DNA of 64,000 nt, from NCBI RefSeq assembly GCF_022761115.1, contig NZ_JAKWJS010000001.1, positions 310,001 to 374,000 on the forward strand, read 5' to 3'. The stretch's first letter is position 1. The number at the start of each line of letters is the position of its first letter. The notes under the pieces are model-generated. The model ran no database searches and had not been told where the DNA came from. It worked only from the letters and a program-made list of their open reading frames with translations. Of the stretch, positions 48,335-59,480 are shown one piece after another. A program made the position numbers and the translations under genes. Source of the DNA: Dyella sp. RRB7. GTDB taxonomy: Bacteria; Pseudomonadota; Gammaproteobacteria; Xanthomonadales; Rhodanobacteraceae.

Positions 48335-49041
48335 AAAGAGGTCGGTGGCTCCGCGTCGCGCAGGAATCCACGCAGGAATGGCACGGTGATGCGCCGCTGC
48401 GCCGCCAGCGAGGCTTGGTCCAGCCGGTCGAGCAGATCCAGCAACGCCCCCAGGTCGCGCGCGTAGCGGGTGAACAACCAGTCCAGCACGGTGTCGTCCA
48501 GCTCGATGCCGCGCAAGGCGGCCTGCCGCTGCAGCACGGCGCGGCGTTCGGCATCGTCCAGCGGCTTGAGCAGGGCCTGCTGGCAGGCGCCCAGGCGCGA
48601 GCGCAGATCGGGCAGGCTGAGCCCCAGTTGGGAAGGCAGCGCTTCGGCACCGAACAGCAGGGCCGCCCCCTCGGCCTTGGCGCGGTTGTAGACGTCGAAC
48701 AGCGCGTGCTCGGCCTCGCGGTCGCCGGCAATCGCGCCGAGATCATCCAGCGCCAGGAATTCGCTGCCGGCCACACCGCGTATGGCCGCCGCCTTGTCGC
48801 GCAGGCTGGCCAGCGGCAGGTACTGCACCGTGCGCCCGCCTTCGACGGCCACCTGGCAGGCGGATACCAGCAGATGGCTCTTGCCGCTGCCGGCCGGGCC
48901 GCACACATAGAGCCACGGCGTGCCAGGCACGTTCGCCAACTGCACCACGGCGGCGAGCGTGGCGGCGTTGGCGCCGGGATGGAAATGTTCGAAGCGCTGG
49001 CGACGTGGCCAGCGCAGGGCAAGCGGCAACTGCGGAATCAT
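48331..49041 (-). CDS. hda: DnaA regulatory inactivator Hda
   Basis: 236 residues. An N-terminal sliding-clamp-binding motif (QLPLAL, residues 4-9) precedes an AAA+ domain with Walker A GPAGSGKS (48-55) and Walker B-like FLALDDLGAI, then a helical lid. With the clamp it stimulates ATP hydrolysis by DnaA and prevents over-initiation. Its ATG overlaps the AI-2E permease stop; its stop lies inside a repeat element. Confidence 0.95.
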   Translation of the reverse strand: MIPQLPLALRWPRRQRFEHFHPGANAATLAAVVQLANVPGTPWLYVCGPAGSGKSHLLVSACQVAVEGGRTVQYLPLASLRDKAAAIRGVAGSEFLALDDLGAIAGDREAEHALFDVYNRAKAEGAALLFGAEALPSQLGLSLPDLRSRLGACQQALLKPLDDAERRAVLQRQAALRGIELDDTVLDWLFTRYARDLGALLDLLDRLDQASLAAQRRITVPFLRGFLRDAEPPTSL

Positions 49042-50216
49042 GGGGGTGGTACTTCTTCCTTCTTGCCGGTGTGGCTGACGACGGTATCCGTCTCCACCGC
49101 ACCGTCCGCGGTCTCCACCACGACGTCGACTTCGGCGAGCACCGGATCGCCCTCGCCTTCTTCGGTATACAGATCGCTCTGCCGGTAACGCTCGGTCAGG
49201 TAACGCAGCACCACCAGGATCACCGACGCCGCCGGCAAGGCCAGCAGCACGCCGAGGAAGCCGAACAGGTAGCCGCCCGCCAGCACGGCAAAGATCACCG
49301 CCACCGGATGCAGGCCGATCTTCTCGCCCACCAGCCGCGGTACCAGCACGTAGCCTTCCAGCAGCTGGCCGGCGGTGAAAATACCCACCACCAGCAGTAC
49401 GTGGTTCCAGTCACCGTACTGCACCAGGGCGGCGACCAGCGCCGAACCGAAACCCACGATGAAACCCAGGTACGGCACGAAGCTCAGCAGGCCGGCGATC
49501 ATGCCGATCAACGGACCCACCGACAGCCCGATGATGGTCAGCGCGGCGCCGTAGAAAATACCCAGCGCCAGCATCACCAGCAGCTGGCCGCGCACGAAGG
49601 CGCCCAGCACGTTGTCGGCCTCGCGCGCGAGATGCGCGATGGTGGGCTCGATCGAGCGCGGCAGCATGCGGTCGATCCACGACACCAGGCGGTCCCAGTC
49701 GCGCAGCAGATAGAACGCCACCACCGGGATCAGCACCAGGTTGGTCAGCCACAGCACCACGCCGAGGCTGGAACGGGAAATCTCGCCGAGCACTGTGGAT
49801 GCGGCGCCGCCAATCGAGCCGATGTGCTCCTTCAGCTGCGCCATCAGCTGGTCGGTATCGAAGGCGCGCGGATCGAGGTGCAGCTTGGCCTGCAGCCAGG
49901 GCATCGCGGTGTTGCGCACCCAGTCCACGTAGTGCGGCAGGTTCTGCACCAGGTTGTCGACCTGGCGCGAGATCAGCGGGATCAGCAGCAGCAAGGCGCC
50001 GACCGTGAGCAGCAACAGCACCACGAAAACGATGGTCACCGCCAGCGTGCGGCCCAGCCCGAGGCGCTGCAGGCGATGGGCCAGTGGATCGCCGAGATAG
50101 GCGAGCATGCCGGCGAACGCGAACGGCATCAGCATCGGCGCCAACAGCCAGAACACATAGATGATGGCCGCGGTGATCGCGAGCATCTGCCAACGGCGGG
50201 AGGTGTCATGAGTCAT
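49038..50216 (-). CDS. AI-2E family transporter (PerM-like)
   Basis: 392 residues with about eight membrane segments: [20 protein letters not shown] at the N-terminus, [20 protein letters not shown], and the conserved [20 protein letters not shown] followed by [20 protein letters not shown]. The C-terminal 45 residues are acidic and cytoplasmic. Despite the family name, the substrate is unclear. It lies between DUF2066 and hda genes, an arrangement conserved in Xanthomonadales. Confidence 0.92.
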   Translation of the reverse strand: MTHDTSRRWQMLAITAAIIYVFWLLAPMLMPFAFAGMLAYLGDPLAHRLQRLGLGRTLAVTIVFVVLLLLTVGALLLLIPLISRQVDNLVQNLPHYVDWVRNTAMPWLQAKLHLDPRAFDTDQLMAQLKEHIGSIGGAASTVLGEISRSSLGVVLWLTNLVLIPVVAFYLLRDWDRLVSWIDRMLPRSIEPTIAHLAREADNVLGAFVRGQLLVMLALGIFYGAALTIIGLSVGPLIGMIAGLLSFVPYLGFIVGFGSALVAALVQYGDWNHVLLVVGIFTAGQLLEGYVLVPRLVGEKIGLHPVAVIFAVLAGGYLFGFLGVLLALPAASVILVVLRYLTERYRQSDLYTEEGEGDPVLAEVDVVVETADGAVETDTVVSHTGKKEEVPPP

Positions 50217-50281
50217 CGGTATGGCTCATCGCATGGGGTTGGGCAGTGTGCCCCACTGCCTCGCGAAAGGCGAACAGGCGC

Positions 50282-51262
50282 TCAGTGGACCCAGCGCAGG
50301 CTGGCGTCGGCATCGGTGTGGGTATCGCCACGCAGCAGGCGCCCGCCAGCGGCGAGATTGGCCGACAGCGCATCCATCGGCAGGCTGGACTTGACCGCGA
50401 ACAGCATGCCATCGCCCTGCGCGCTCAGCGTACTGACCTGGCGCACCGACGGGTCGGCACGCAGGGTGGCCAGCAGGTTGGCGTAATCGTTGGCCGAGTT
50501 GACCTGCGATACCCACAACTTGCCGTCGATGGTGGCCGATCCGATCACGTTGAGCTGCTTGCCCAGGCGGTCGGCGAGGCCGTTGCCGGCATCGGTGAGC
50601 ACGGCCGCGTTGTTCGCGCCCTCACTGCTCCAGCGCTGCTGCGGACCGCCGGACACCAGCACCCAGTCGGCCCCGTTGGGGCGCAACTGGCCCAGCAGGA
50701 TCAGGCCGGTCTTGTACTGGCGGGCCAGCGCGGCCAGCTGATCGGGCTCGGCCGTGGCGAGGTTGGGCGTATCGCCGGTCTTGCCCGGGTCGGCCAGGAT
50801 GGTGCTGTAGCCCTTGGCCGCCACCGCCTGGGTGAGCGCGGCCAGGGCATCGCGGGTGAGCACGCTGCCGTCCTCGTCGCGCACCACCAGCAACACGGGC
50901 GGCTTGGAGCCGGCGCTGGCCACGCCCATCTGTTGCACGGCGCGCTGCACGGCTGCCTGGTCGAAGGTCACCTGCAGGCTCAGCCCGGTGGCAGCCCGCT
51001 GGTACTGGAACTGCTGCACGATGCCGGACGCCCCCTTGAGCACGTCGGGGTAGCCGGGCTTGCTGCTGAGGTCCTGGCCGCCGGAGGTGCGGGCCAGCAC
51101 CTGGGCCAGCGCATCGCTGAAGGCATTGTTGCGGGCCGCGTCGCTGGTATCGGCGACCGAAACCACCACGGTATACGGCGACACCTGCCCCTGTGCATGC
51201 ACGGACAACAGCGGGGCAAAGCCCAGCACGAAACAGACCAACAGCAGGCGGGACAGACGCAT
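50282..51262 (-). CDS. DUF2066 domain protein, exported
   Basis: 326 residues from [20 protein letters not shown] with a signal peptide ending VHA. The body ([52 protein letters not shown]) fits DUF2066, a periplasmic family of unknown role commonly divergent from purM. It ends 66 nt before the AI-2E gene. The longer upstream frame is not supported. Confidence 0.88.
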   Translation of the reverse strand: MRLSRLLLVCFVLGFAPLLSVHAQGQVSPYTVVVSVADTSDAARNNAFSDALAQVLARTSGGQDLSSKPGYPDVLKGASGIVQQFQYQRAATGLSLQVTFDQAAVQRAVQQMGVASAGSKPPVLLVVRDEDGSVLTRDALAALTQAVAAKGYSTILADPGKTGDTPNLATAEPDQLAALARQYKTGLILLGQLRPNGADWVLVSGGPQQRWSSEGANNAAVLTDAGNGLADRLGKQLNVIGSATIDGKLWVSQVNSANDYANLLATLRADPSVRQVSTLSAQGDGMLFAVKSSLPMDALSANLAAGGRLLRGDTHTDADASLRWVH

Positions 51263-51380
51263 GGGGAGCGATATCCGGAGGGAAACCCTGGGAAGTCTGC
51301 CCAATCCGGGCGGCAGCGTCCATCGAAAGCGTCCCGCTTCGGTGAGCGCCCCGACCACGCCGTCCCGCCTGCTTCGCTGC

Positions 51381-51386
51381 TACAAT
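51381..51386 (+). promoter_or_regulatory. Possible -10 of purMN
   Basis: TACAAT, 30 nt before the purM ATG; no convincing -35 is seen. Low-confidence call. Confidence 0.4.
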
Positions 51387-51415
51387 TCATCGTTTCTCCA
51401 CGCCGGGTTACCCCC

Positions 51416-52444
51416 ATGTCCGACGCCCTCACCTACCGCGCCGCTGGCGTCGACATCGACGCGGGCAATGCCGTGGTCGAACGCATCAAGCCGCTGGTCA
51501 AGCGCACGTTTCGTCCCGAAGTGATGGGCGGCCTGGGCGGCTTCGGCGGCCTGTTCGACCTGTCCGGCCGCTTCAAGGAGCCGGTGCTGGTGTCCGGCAC
51601 CGATGGCGTGGGCACCAAGCTCAAGCTCGCCCAGCAGCTGGGCCGCCACGACACCATCGGCATCGACCTGGTCGGCATGTGCGTCAACGACGTGCTGGTG
51701 CAGGGCGCCGAGCCGCTGTTCTTCCTCGACTACTTCGCCACCGGCAAGCTGGACGTGGACACCACGGTGGCCGTGGTCGGCGGCATCGCCAAGGGTTGCG
51801 AGCTGGCCGGCTGCGCCCTGATCGGCGGCGAAACCGCCGAGATGCCCGACATGTATCCGCCGGGCGAATACGACCTGGCCGGCTTCACCGTGGGCGCCGT
51901 GGAAAAGTCGCAGCTGCTCAGCGGCGACAGCATCGTGGCTGGCGACGTGATCCTGGGCGTGGCCTCCTCCGGCCCGCACTCCAACGGCTATTCGCTGATC
52001 CGCAAGATCGTCGAACGCGCCGGCCGCCCGCTGGAGCTGGACCTTGGCGGCGTGACGCTGGCCGACGCGCTGATGGCGCCGACCACCATCTATGTGAAGC
52101 CGATGCTGGACCTGCTGAAGCAGCAGCCCGTCCACGGCATGGCCCACATCACCGGTGGCGGCCTCAAGGAAAACATCATCCGCGTGGTGCCCGATGGCCT
52201 GGGCATCCAGCTGGAGGCCTCGGCCATCGTGCTGCCGCCGGTGTTCGAGTGGCTGATGCGCGAAGGCAACGTGGCGCGCGAGGAAATGTGGCGCACCTTC
52301 AACTGCGGCATCGGCTTCACCGTCATCCTGCCGCGCGATGCGGCCGCGGGCGCCTCGGCGCTGCTGGCCAGGCATGGCCTGGCCAGCGCGGTGATCGGCG
52401 AGATCGTGCCCGCCCGGGGCGACGAGCGCGTCCATATCGGCTGA
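51416..52444 (+). CDS. purM: Phosphoribosylformylglycinamidine cyclo-ligase
   Basis: 342 residues. Converts FGAM to AIR in purine synthesis. Start [20 protein letters not shown]; motifs [43 protein letters not shown] and [14 protein letters not shown] are canonical. purN starts 4 nt after its stop. Confidence 0.97.
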   Translation: MSDALTYRAAGVDIDAGNAVVERIKPLVKRTFRPEVMGGLGGFGGLFDLSGRFKEPVLVSGTDGVGTKLKLAQQLGRHDTIGIDLVGMCVNDVLVQGAEPLFFLDYFATGKLDVDTTVAVVGGIAKGCELAGCALIGGETAEMPDMYPPGEYDLAGFTVGAVEKSQLLSGDSIVAGDVILGVASSGPHSNGYSLIRKIVERAGRPLELDLGGVTLADALMAPTTIYVKPMLDLLKQQPVHGMAHITGGGLKENIIRVVPDGLGIQLEASAIVLPPVFEWLMREGNVAREEMWRTFNCGIGFTVILPRDAAAGASALLARHGLASAVIGEIVPARGDERVHIG

Positions 52445-52448
52445 ACCC

Positions 52449-53153
52449 GTGTCCGCATCGCGTCTAAGTGTCGCCGTGCTCGCCTCCGGGCGCGGCAGCA
52501 ACCTGCAGGCCCTGATCGCCGCCCGTGATGCGGGCGAGCTGCCGGTCGACTTCGTGGTGGTCGGCAGCGACAAGGCCCAAGCGGGCGCGTTGCAGCTGGC
52601 CAGGGATGCCGGCATCCCAACCTTCACGCTCAACCCGAAGGATTACCCCAGCCGGCGCGATTACGACCTGGCACTGTTCCGGCGCCTGGACGCCAGCGGC
52701 GCGCAGGTGCTGGTGCTGGCCGGCTTCATGCGCATCATCGACGGCGAGGCCTTGAAGCCCTGGGTGGGGCGGATGATCAACGTCCACCCATCCCTGCTGC
52801 CCAAGTACCGGGGCCTGCATACGCATCGCCGCGCCCTGGAAGCGGGCGACGCCGAACACGGGGCCAGCGTGCACTATGTAACGGCCGAACTGGATGGCGG
52901 CCCGGTGATTGCGCAGGCACGCATCGACATCCTGCCGGGCGACGACGAGCACGTGCTGGCCCAGCGCCTGCTCGCCTTCGAACACCAACTGCTGCCCGCG
53001 GTATTGCGACTGATCGCGCAGGACCGGCTGGCGCTGCTGCCGCCCGACCGCATCGCCCTGGACGGCCAGGCGCAGTCCGAACCGCTGCAACTTCGCAACG
53101 GCGTCCTGGTTGACTTAAGTCCGGCGCGCCTCTCTACAACTCGTTCAGGATGA
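52449..53153 (+). CDS. purN: Phosphoribosylglycinamide formyltransferase
   Basis: 234 residues from a GTG start. Transfers formyl from 10-formyl-THF to GAR. N-terminal VAVLASGRGSNLQALIAARD; catalytic triad region Asn/His in MINVHPSLLPKYRG and Asp in ELDGGPVIAQA. Somewhat longer than E. coli PurN (212) because of a C-terminal extension. In an operon with purM. Confidence 0.96.
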   Translation: MSASRLSVAVLASGRGSNLQALIAARDAGELPVDFVVVGSDKAQAGALQLARDAGIPTFTLNPKDYPSRRDYDLALFRRLDASGAQVLVLAGFMRIIDGEALKPWVGRMINVHPSLLPKYRGLHTHRRALEAGDAEHGASVHYVTAELDGGPVIAQARIDILPGDDEHVLAQRLLAFEHQLLPAVLRLIAQDRLALLPPDRIALDGQAQSEPLQLRNGVLVDLSPARLSTTRSG

Positions 53154-53172
53154 ACACGTAGACTGCGGCCCC

Positions 53173-53886
53173 ATGACCTCAACCACCGCTCTCCGCACAT
53201 TCGCCGCCGGCCTGGTGTTGGCCTTCTCCACCACCGCCGCCCTTGCCGCCACGCCTACCCCGTTCACCGCGACCTATCAGGTTTCGCAGGGCGGCCAGGT
53301 CATCGGCGAGGCCGTGGTCACCCTCAAGCCGGCAGGCAACGGCCAGTGGGAATACAGCAACCAGACCCATGGCACCTCGGGCCTGGCTGCCGCGCTGGGC
53401 GCCAATTCCATCGAAACGACGCGCTTTCGCTGGAACAACAACGTGCCGGAGACGGTGACCTACGACTACCACATGGACGCCGCCATCAAGAGCAAGCAGC
53501 GCCATACCGAAGTCAACTGGACCACCAGCCAGGTCACCGTGGATGAGGGCAAAGGCCCGATGAGCTACGCCAGCGTGCCCGGCATGGTGGATCGCAACAC
53601 CACTCCGCTGGCCATTGGCCTGGCGTTGCGCGGCGGCAAGCAGGCGGTCGAGCTGCCAGTCGCGGTGAAGCGCAATGTCGAAACCCAGCAGTTCAAGGTC
53701 GCCGCCAAGGAGACCGTGAAAGTCCCCGCCGGCAGCTTCCAGACCGAGCGGGTGGAACGCAGCGACAACGACAAGGCCTTCAGTGCCTGGTACGCCCCGC
53801 AGAAGTATCCGGTGCCGGTGAAGCTGGCACAGAGCGATGGCGGCAACCTGGAGCTGCAACTGGTGAGCTTCAAGAGCGGCAACTGA
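53173..53886 (+). CDS. DUF3108 domain protein, exported
   Basis: 237 residues with a signal peptide ending ALA at about residue 26. The mature part is beta-rich ([65 protein letters not shown]-like [14 protein letters not shown]), matching DUF3108, a periplasmic lipocalin-like family of unknown role. It starts 19 nt after purN; TTGACT and CTACAA near 53111-53140 may give it its own promoter. Followed by a repeat hairpin and a bidirectional terminator. Confidence 0.87.
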   Translation: MTSTTALRTFAAGLVLAFSTTAALAATPTPFTATYQVSQGGQVIGEAVVTLKPAGNGQWEYSNQTHGTSGLAAALGANSIETTRFRWNNNVPETVTYDYHMDAAIKSKQRHTEVNWTTSQVTVDEGKGPMSYASVPGMVDRNTTPLAIGLALRGGKQAVELPVAVKRNVETQQFKVAAKETVKVPAGSFQTERVERSDNDKAFSAWYAPQKYPVPVKLAQSDGGNLELQLVSFKSGN

Positions 53887-53899
53887 CCGCTTCACCATT

Positions 53900-53927
53900 C
53901 GTCATCCCCGCGAAAGCGGGGATGACG
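53900..53927. repeat. CGTCATCCCCGC-GAAA hairpin repeat
   Basis: Perfect 12-bp stem with a GAAA loop, 14 nt after the DUF3108 stop; same family as 36815-36842. Confidence 0.85.
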
Positions 53928-53941
53928 GCAAAAAGCAAACA

Positions 53942-53967
53942 AAAAAAGCCGCTGACGCGGCTTTTTT
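53942..53967. terminator. Bidirectional terminator between DUF3108 gene and murA
   Basis: Perfect 11-bp stem (AAAAAAGCCGC / GCGGCTTTTTT) with a TGAC loop, giving a U tract on both strands between convergent genes. Confidence 0.95.
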
Positions 53968-53987
53968 GTTTTGCGAGTAACCCGGGC

Positions 53988-55256
<1,269 letters not shown>

Positions 55257-55287
55257 TTACGAAAATGCGTGGGAGTCGCAGGCAACC

Positions 55288-55527
55288 TCAACGGCGCGCC
55301 GCGGCCTCCGCGGGAGTCAGGGTTTTCAGGGCCAGCGCGTGGATCGCGCCGCCCATGAGATCCCCCAGCGTGGCATAGACCAGACGATGCCGTGCCAACG
55401 GCAGCTTGCCGGCGAACTGCTCCGCCACCACCTCAGCCTCGAAATGTACGCCGTCGTCGCCGTTGACGGCCGCCTGTGCACCGGGCAGGCCTTGTTCGAT
55501 CATTGCCTGGATGGTGGCAGCGTCCAT
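55288..55527 (-). CDS. ibaG: BolA/IbaG family protein
   Basis: 79 residues from MDAATIQAMIEQGLPGAQAA. The BolA-fold motif AGKLPLARHRLVYATLGDLM with the conserved Arg-His and the helix GGAIHALALKTLTPAEA are present. IbaG-type BolA proteins bind Fe-S clusters with monothiol glutaredoxins and respond to acid stress; the position directly before murA matches E. coli ibaG-murA. A longer upstream frame is not supported. Confidence 0.9.
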   Translation of the reverse strand: MDAATIQAMIEQGLPGAQAAVNGDDGVHFEAEVVAEQFAGKLPLARHRLVYATLGDLMGGAIHALALKTLTPAEAAARR

Positions 55528-55781
55528 GGTTTTTCCACTTGCGGGGTTCTGGTCGGCGCCGGGGATTCGAAAGGCTGAGGAATCCAATGGCGCCGACTAT
55601 GACGTTAAAATGCGAATATGCCATGTTAATGGAAAACCTCTGTCGCAGAAACGACACGAGTAGACGCCGGCTCTTGCTTCCAGGCCGCCGCCAGACCCCA
55701 AGAGCATGATTTAACGGAAATTCTTATAAAGCCAGGGCCATTCGGGCCGCGGCGGAATTCCGGCACCTATCCCGAGAACGC

Positions 55782-56792
55782 ATGAACGCCCACGTCGCCA
55801 CCACCAGCCAGAACGCGATCAACGCCGATGCCATCGTGCAAAGCGCGCGTACCGTAATCGCCACCGAGGCGGCCGCCATCCGCGCCCTGGAGCCGCGGGT
55901 CGGGCCGGAATTCGTCGACGCCTGCCGCCTCATCCTGGGCTGCGCCGGGCGCGTGGTGGTCACCGGCATGGGCAAGTCCGGGCATGTGGCCCGCAAGATC
56001 GCGGCCACCCTGGCCTCCACCGGCACGCCGGCGTTCTTCGTGCACCCGGGCGAGGCCAGCCATGGCGACCTGGGCATGATCCTGCCGCAGGACATAGTGC
56101 TGGCCCTGTCCAATTCGGGCGAGACGGACGAAGTGCTGTTCATCCTGCCGGTGATCAAGCGCCAGGGCATTCCCCTGATCGCCATCACGGGCAACGCCCA
56201 TTCGTCGCTGGCCGACCAGGCCACCGTGCACCTGGACGCCAGCATTGCCGCCGAAGCCTGCCCGCTGGGCCTGGCCCCCACCGCCAGCACCACGGCGGCG
56301 CTGGTGATGGGCGATGCGCTGGCCATTGCGCTGCTGGAAGCGCGCGGCTTCACCTCCGAGGACTTCGCCCGTTCGCACCCGGCCGGCAGCCTGGGCCGTC
56401 GCCTGCTGCTGCATATCAGCGACGTGATGCATACCGGCGAGGGCATTCCCGCCGTGGCGCCGGACGCCACGCTGACCCAGGCACTGATGGAAATGACCCG
56501 CAAGCACCTGGGCATGACTGCGGTGATCGATGCCGACCGGCGCCTGCTGGGCGTCTTCACCGACGGCGACCTGCGCCGCGCACTGGACGATGATGGCGTG
56601 GACCTGCGCGGCGCCACCGTGGCCGAGCTGATGACCCGCGGCCCCAAGACCATCGGGGCGGACAAGCTCGCCATCGAGGCGGCGCAGCTGATGGAAAAGC
56701 ACCAGATCCACGCCCTGCTGGTGGTCAACGACCAGCAGCAGGTGGTGGGCGCGCTTAACATTCACGATCTACTCCGTGCGCGTGTGGTCTGA
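55782..56792 (+). CDS. kdsD: Arabinose-5-phosphate isomerase
   Basis: 336 residues. SIS domain (about 45-185: RVVVTGMGKSGHVARKIAAT, HPGEASHGDLGMI, LALSNSGETDEVLFILP) followed by two CBS domains (about 210-335). Interconverts ribulose-5-P and arabinose-5-P for KDO synthesis. First gene of the kdsD-kdsC-lptCAB-rpoN cluster; a TATAAA at 55725-55730 may be its -10. Confidence 0.96.
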   Translation: MNAHVATTSQNAINADAIVQSARTVIATEAAAIRALEPRVGPEFVDACRLILGCAGRVVVTGMGKSGHVARKIAATLASTGTPAFFVHPGEASHGDLGMILPQDIVLALSNSGETDEVLFILPVIKRQGIPLIAITGNAHSSLADQATVHLDASIAAEACPLGLAPTASTTAALVMGDALAIALLEARGFTSEDFARSHPAGSLGRRLLLHISDVMHTGEGIPAVAPDATLTQALMEMTRKHLGMTAVIDADRRLLGVFTDGDLRRALDDDGVDLRGATVAELMTRGPKTIGADKLAIEAAQLMEKHQIHALLVVNDQQQVVGALNIHDLLRARVV

Positions 56793-56897
56793 TTTCGCGG
56801 TTCGGCCGTTATCACCCCCGTTCGCCCTGTCGCGTCCACCGTCCGGCAAGCCCGACGTTTGACGGTATCGCCCTCTCGCCCCCTGCCGACCTCGCCC

Positions 56898-57437
56898 ATG
56901 TATCTGGCTGACATCCCCGCTGACGTACTCGCCCGTGCCGCCAAGATCCGCCTCGTCGTGTTCGACGTGGACGGCACGCTCACCGATGGTCGCCTCTGGT
57001 ATGCCGAGGACGGCCACGAAACCAAGGTGTTCCACGTCCACGACGGGCTCGGCCTGAAGCTGCTGCTGGCCAACGGCGTGCAGGTGGCCATCGTGTCGGC
57101 GCGCATCAGCCACCCGGTGGCCCTGCGTGCGGAGGAACTGGACATCGCCCACGTCTACCAGGGCCAGGGCGACAAGCGCGCCTGCCTCGAACAGTTGCTG
57201 GAGGCGCTGCAGCTGACGCCCGAGCAGGCCGCCTTCGTCGGCGACGACCTGCCCGACCTGCCGCCGATGCGCATGGTCGGCCTTGCCGTGGCGGTGGCCA
57301 ACGCGCACCCGTGGATCGCCGAGCAGGCCCACTGGCATACCCGCCTGGCCGGTGGCCTGGGCGCAGCGCGCGAGGTCTGTGACCTGATCCTGCATGCGCA
57401 GGGCAAGACTGCGGCCGAACGGGAGCGCTGGCAGTGA
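56898..57437 (+). CDS. kdsC: KDO-8-phosphate phosphatase KdsC
   Basis: 179 residues when started at ATG 56898, the normal length; a TTG start 13 codons upstream is possible. HAD motif I VFDVDGTLTDG (nucleophile Asp23, acid/base Asp25), motif II in VSARIS, motif III/IV FVGDDLPDLPPMR. Cytoplasmic. Its stop overlaps the lptC GTG start. Confidence 0.95.
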   Translation: MYLADIPADVLARAAKIRLVVFDVDGTLTDGRLWYAEDGHETKVFHVHDGLGLKLLLANGVQVAIVSARISHPVALRAEELDIAHVYQGQGDKRACLEQLLEALQLTPEQAAFVGDDLPDLPPMRMVGLAVAVANAHPWIAEQAHWHTRLAGGLGAAREVCDLILHAQGKTAAERERWQ

Positions 57438-58093
57438 GTTTGCGCAGATACCTGCGCGACCGCGGCGTGCCGGTGGCGATCGTGCTGGTCGGCCTGGCGA
57501 CGGGCGCGGCACAGATGCTGTACTGGTGGCTGGCGCCCGCGCCCAAGGTCAACGACTTCGTCGGCCCGCCGCGCTCGGGCTACACGCTGACCAATTTCAA
57601 GCTGTGGTCTTATGACGTGGACGGCCTGCCCGCTTTCAGCATGGTGGCCCCCCACCTGGAGCGGCGCGAAAACGACGAATCGCTGTACATCAATACCCCG
57701 GACTTCGAAATGCCGTCCAAGCAGCTTGGGGTGCCGCCCTGGCTGGGCAAATCGCTGTATGCCTGGGTCGACAAGAGTGGCACGCTGCTGAAGCTGCAGG
57801 GGCCGGTCTATATGCACCGCGCCGCCTTCTGCGCAACGGCGGCCGCGGAGATGCACACCTCGGACGTTACCGCGTGGCCCAAGGAAAACCGCATGGTGAC
57901 GGCGGCTCCCGCGCAGATGGTGCAAGGCGACAGTAAACTTAGCGGGGTGGGCATGCGTGCCAACCTCAACACCAATCATCTGGAGCTGTTCGATGAAAGC
58001 CACGGCACGTTCCCGCCGCGCAAGAATAAGTCCCAAGCTGGTGCTCAGCCTGTTATCCCTGGGGCTCTTCGCACTGCAGCCTGCCCTGGCTAA
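57434..58093 (+). CDS. lptC: LPS export protein LptC with long overlap into lptA
   Basis: 219 residues from a GTG overlapping the kdsC stop. Single N-terminal membrane anchor (VPVAIVLVGLATGAAQMLYW) and a periplasmic beta-jellyroll (YTLTNFKLWSYDVDGLPAFS, MVTAAPAQMVQGDSKLSGVG, MRANLNTNHLELF). LptC bridges LptB2FG to LptA. The conserved part ends near HGTFPP; the remaining about 25 residues (RKNKSQAGAQPVIPGALRTA ...) are encoded by the same DNA as the lptA signal peptide, giving a 101-nt overlap. Confidence 0.9.
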   Translation: MSLRRYLRDRGVPVAIVLVGLATGAAQMLYWWLAPAPKVNDFVGPPRSGYTLTNFKLWSYDVDGLPAFSMVAPHLERRENDESLYINTPDFEMPSKQLGVPPWLGKSLYAWVDKSGTLLKLQGPVYMHRAAFCATAAAEMHTSDVTAWPKENRMVTAAPAQMVQGDSKLSGVGMRANLNTNHLELFDESHGTFPPRKNKSQAGAQPVIPGALRTAACPG

Positions 58094-58646
58094 GCAGGAT
58101 GACCGCAACCAGCCCATGAACTTCGTGTCCAAGACGGTGGACGGCTATAACGCGCCCAACACCATCACCACGTTGACGGGCAGTGTCGTGGCCACCCAGG
58201 GCACCATGAAGCTCACCGGCGACGTGGCGAAGCTGTACCTGGACCAGGACACCCAGGTGGCTCGCGCCGTGGTGACCGGCAACCCGGCGCACATCGAGCA
58301 GTTGGACGATGCCAATAATCTGATGCAGGGCGACGCCGCCCAGCTCGATTACGACAACATCAACGGCATCGCCGTGCTCACCGGCAACGCCGTGGTGCGC
58401 CAGCAGGGCCGCGGCGAGTTCCATGGCGACAAGCTCACCTACAACACCAACACCGCGCTGATCACCGGCCAGGCCGGCGGCGATGGCCTGGTGCATGGCG
58501 TGATCCTGCCCAAGCCCAAGCCCGGCACCCCAGGTGCGCCAGCAGCCACGCCGCCGGCCAAGCCCGCACCGGCGCCGACAACCAATACGCCGGCCAAGCC
58601 GACCACCACGCCAGCCGCGCCCAGCAAGCCGGCCGGGAGCCAGTAA
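57993..58646 (+). CDS. lptA: LPS transport periplasmic protein LptA
   Basis: 217 residues. Signal peptide (about 1-32, ending PALA) preceded by a very basic n-region (KATARSRRARISPK); OstA-like domain (FVSKTVDGYNAPNTITTLTG, ALITGQAGGDGLVHG). The C-terminal 45 residues are a Pro/Ala/Thr/Lys-rich low-complexity tail. It forms the periplasmic bridge between LptC and LptD. It begins inside lptC in another frame; lptB follows 3 nt after its stop. Confidence 0.93.
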   Translation: MKATARSRRARISPKLVLSLLSLGLFALQPALAKQDDRNQPMNFVSKTVDGYNAPNTITTLTGSVVATQGTMKLTGDVAKLYLDQDTQVARAVVTGNPAHIEQLDDANNLMQGDAAQLDYDNINGIAVLTGNAVVRQQGRGEFHGDKLTYNTNTALITGQAGGDGLVHGVILPKPKPGTPGAPAATPPAKPAPAPTTNTPAKPTTTPAAPSKPAGSQ

Positions 58647-58649
58647 TCG

Positions 58650-59369
58650 ATGCTTTCCGCTGAAGGTCTGCAAAAGAGTTTCAAGGCGCGCAAAGTGGTG
58701 CGCGATTTCGCCTTCTCCATCCGCGAAGGCGAGGTCGTGGGACTGCTCGGCCCCAACGGTGCCGGCAAGACCACCTGCTTCTACATGGTGGTGGGCCTGA
58801 TCGAGGCCGACGCCGGCGTCATCAAGCTCGACAAGCAGGACATCACCGGCCTGCCGATGCACCTGCGCGCCAAGCTGGGCATCGGCTACCTGCCCCAGGA
58901 AGCCTCGGTGTTCCGCCGCCTGAGCGTGGCCGACAACATCATGGCCGTGCTGGAACTGCGCGAAGGCTGGGACGAGAAGCGCCGCACCAACGAACTGGAA
59001 AGCCTGCTGGACGAGTTGAAGATCGCCCACATCGCCGACCAGAAGGGCATCAGCCTGTCCGGCGGCGAACGCCGTCGCGTGGAGATTGCCCGCGCCCTGG
59101 CCGCCCATCCGCGCTACATGCTGCTGGACGAACCGTTCGCCGGCGTGGACCCCATTTCGGTGGGCGAAATCCAGCGCATCGTGCGCCACCTCAAGGAACG
59201 CGGCATCGGCGTGCTCATCACCGACCACAACGTGCGCGAGACGCTGGGCATCTGTGACCGCGCCTACATCCTCAACGACGGTGAAGTGTTGTCGCGCGGC
59301 ACGCCCGCGCACATCCTCGCCGACGAGAAGGTGCGCGAGGTCTACCTGGGCCGCGAGTTCCGCCTGTAA
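58650..59369 (+). CDS. lptB: LPS export ABC transporter ATP-binding protein LptB
   Basis: 239 residues. Walker [10 protein letters not shown] (34-42), Q-loop [14 protein letters not shown], signature [15 protein letters not shown], Walker [14 protein letters not shown], and switch His in [10 protein letters not shown]. Powers LPS extraction from the inner membrane with LptFG. Confidence 0.98.
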   Translation: MLSAEGLQKSFKARKVVRDFAFSIREGEVVGLLGPNGAGKTTCFYMVVGLIEADAGVIKLDKQDITGLPMHLRAKLGIGYLPQEASVFRRLSVADNIMAVLELREGWDEKRRTNELESLLDELKIAHIADQKGISLSGGERRRVEIARALAAHPRYMLLDEPFAGVDPISVGEIQRIVRHLKERGIGVLITDHNVRETLGICDRAYILNDGEVLSRGTPAHILADEKVREVYLGREFRL

Positions 59370-59480
59370 CAGTCGCGCTACAGCGATAAACCGGAGGTAG
59401 TACGCGATTCGGCCTTTGACCTATGGCCGACCCTCCGGCCAGGCGCTAGGATGACATTCAAGCTCATCCGACCCGCTGGC

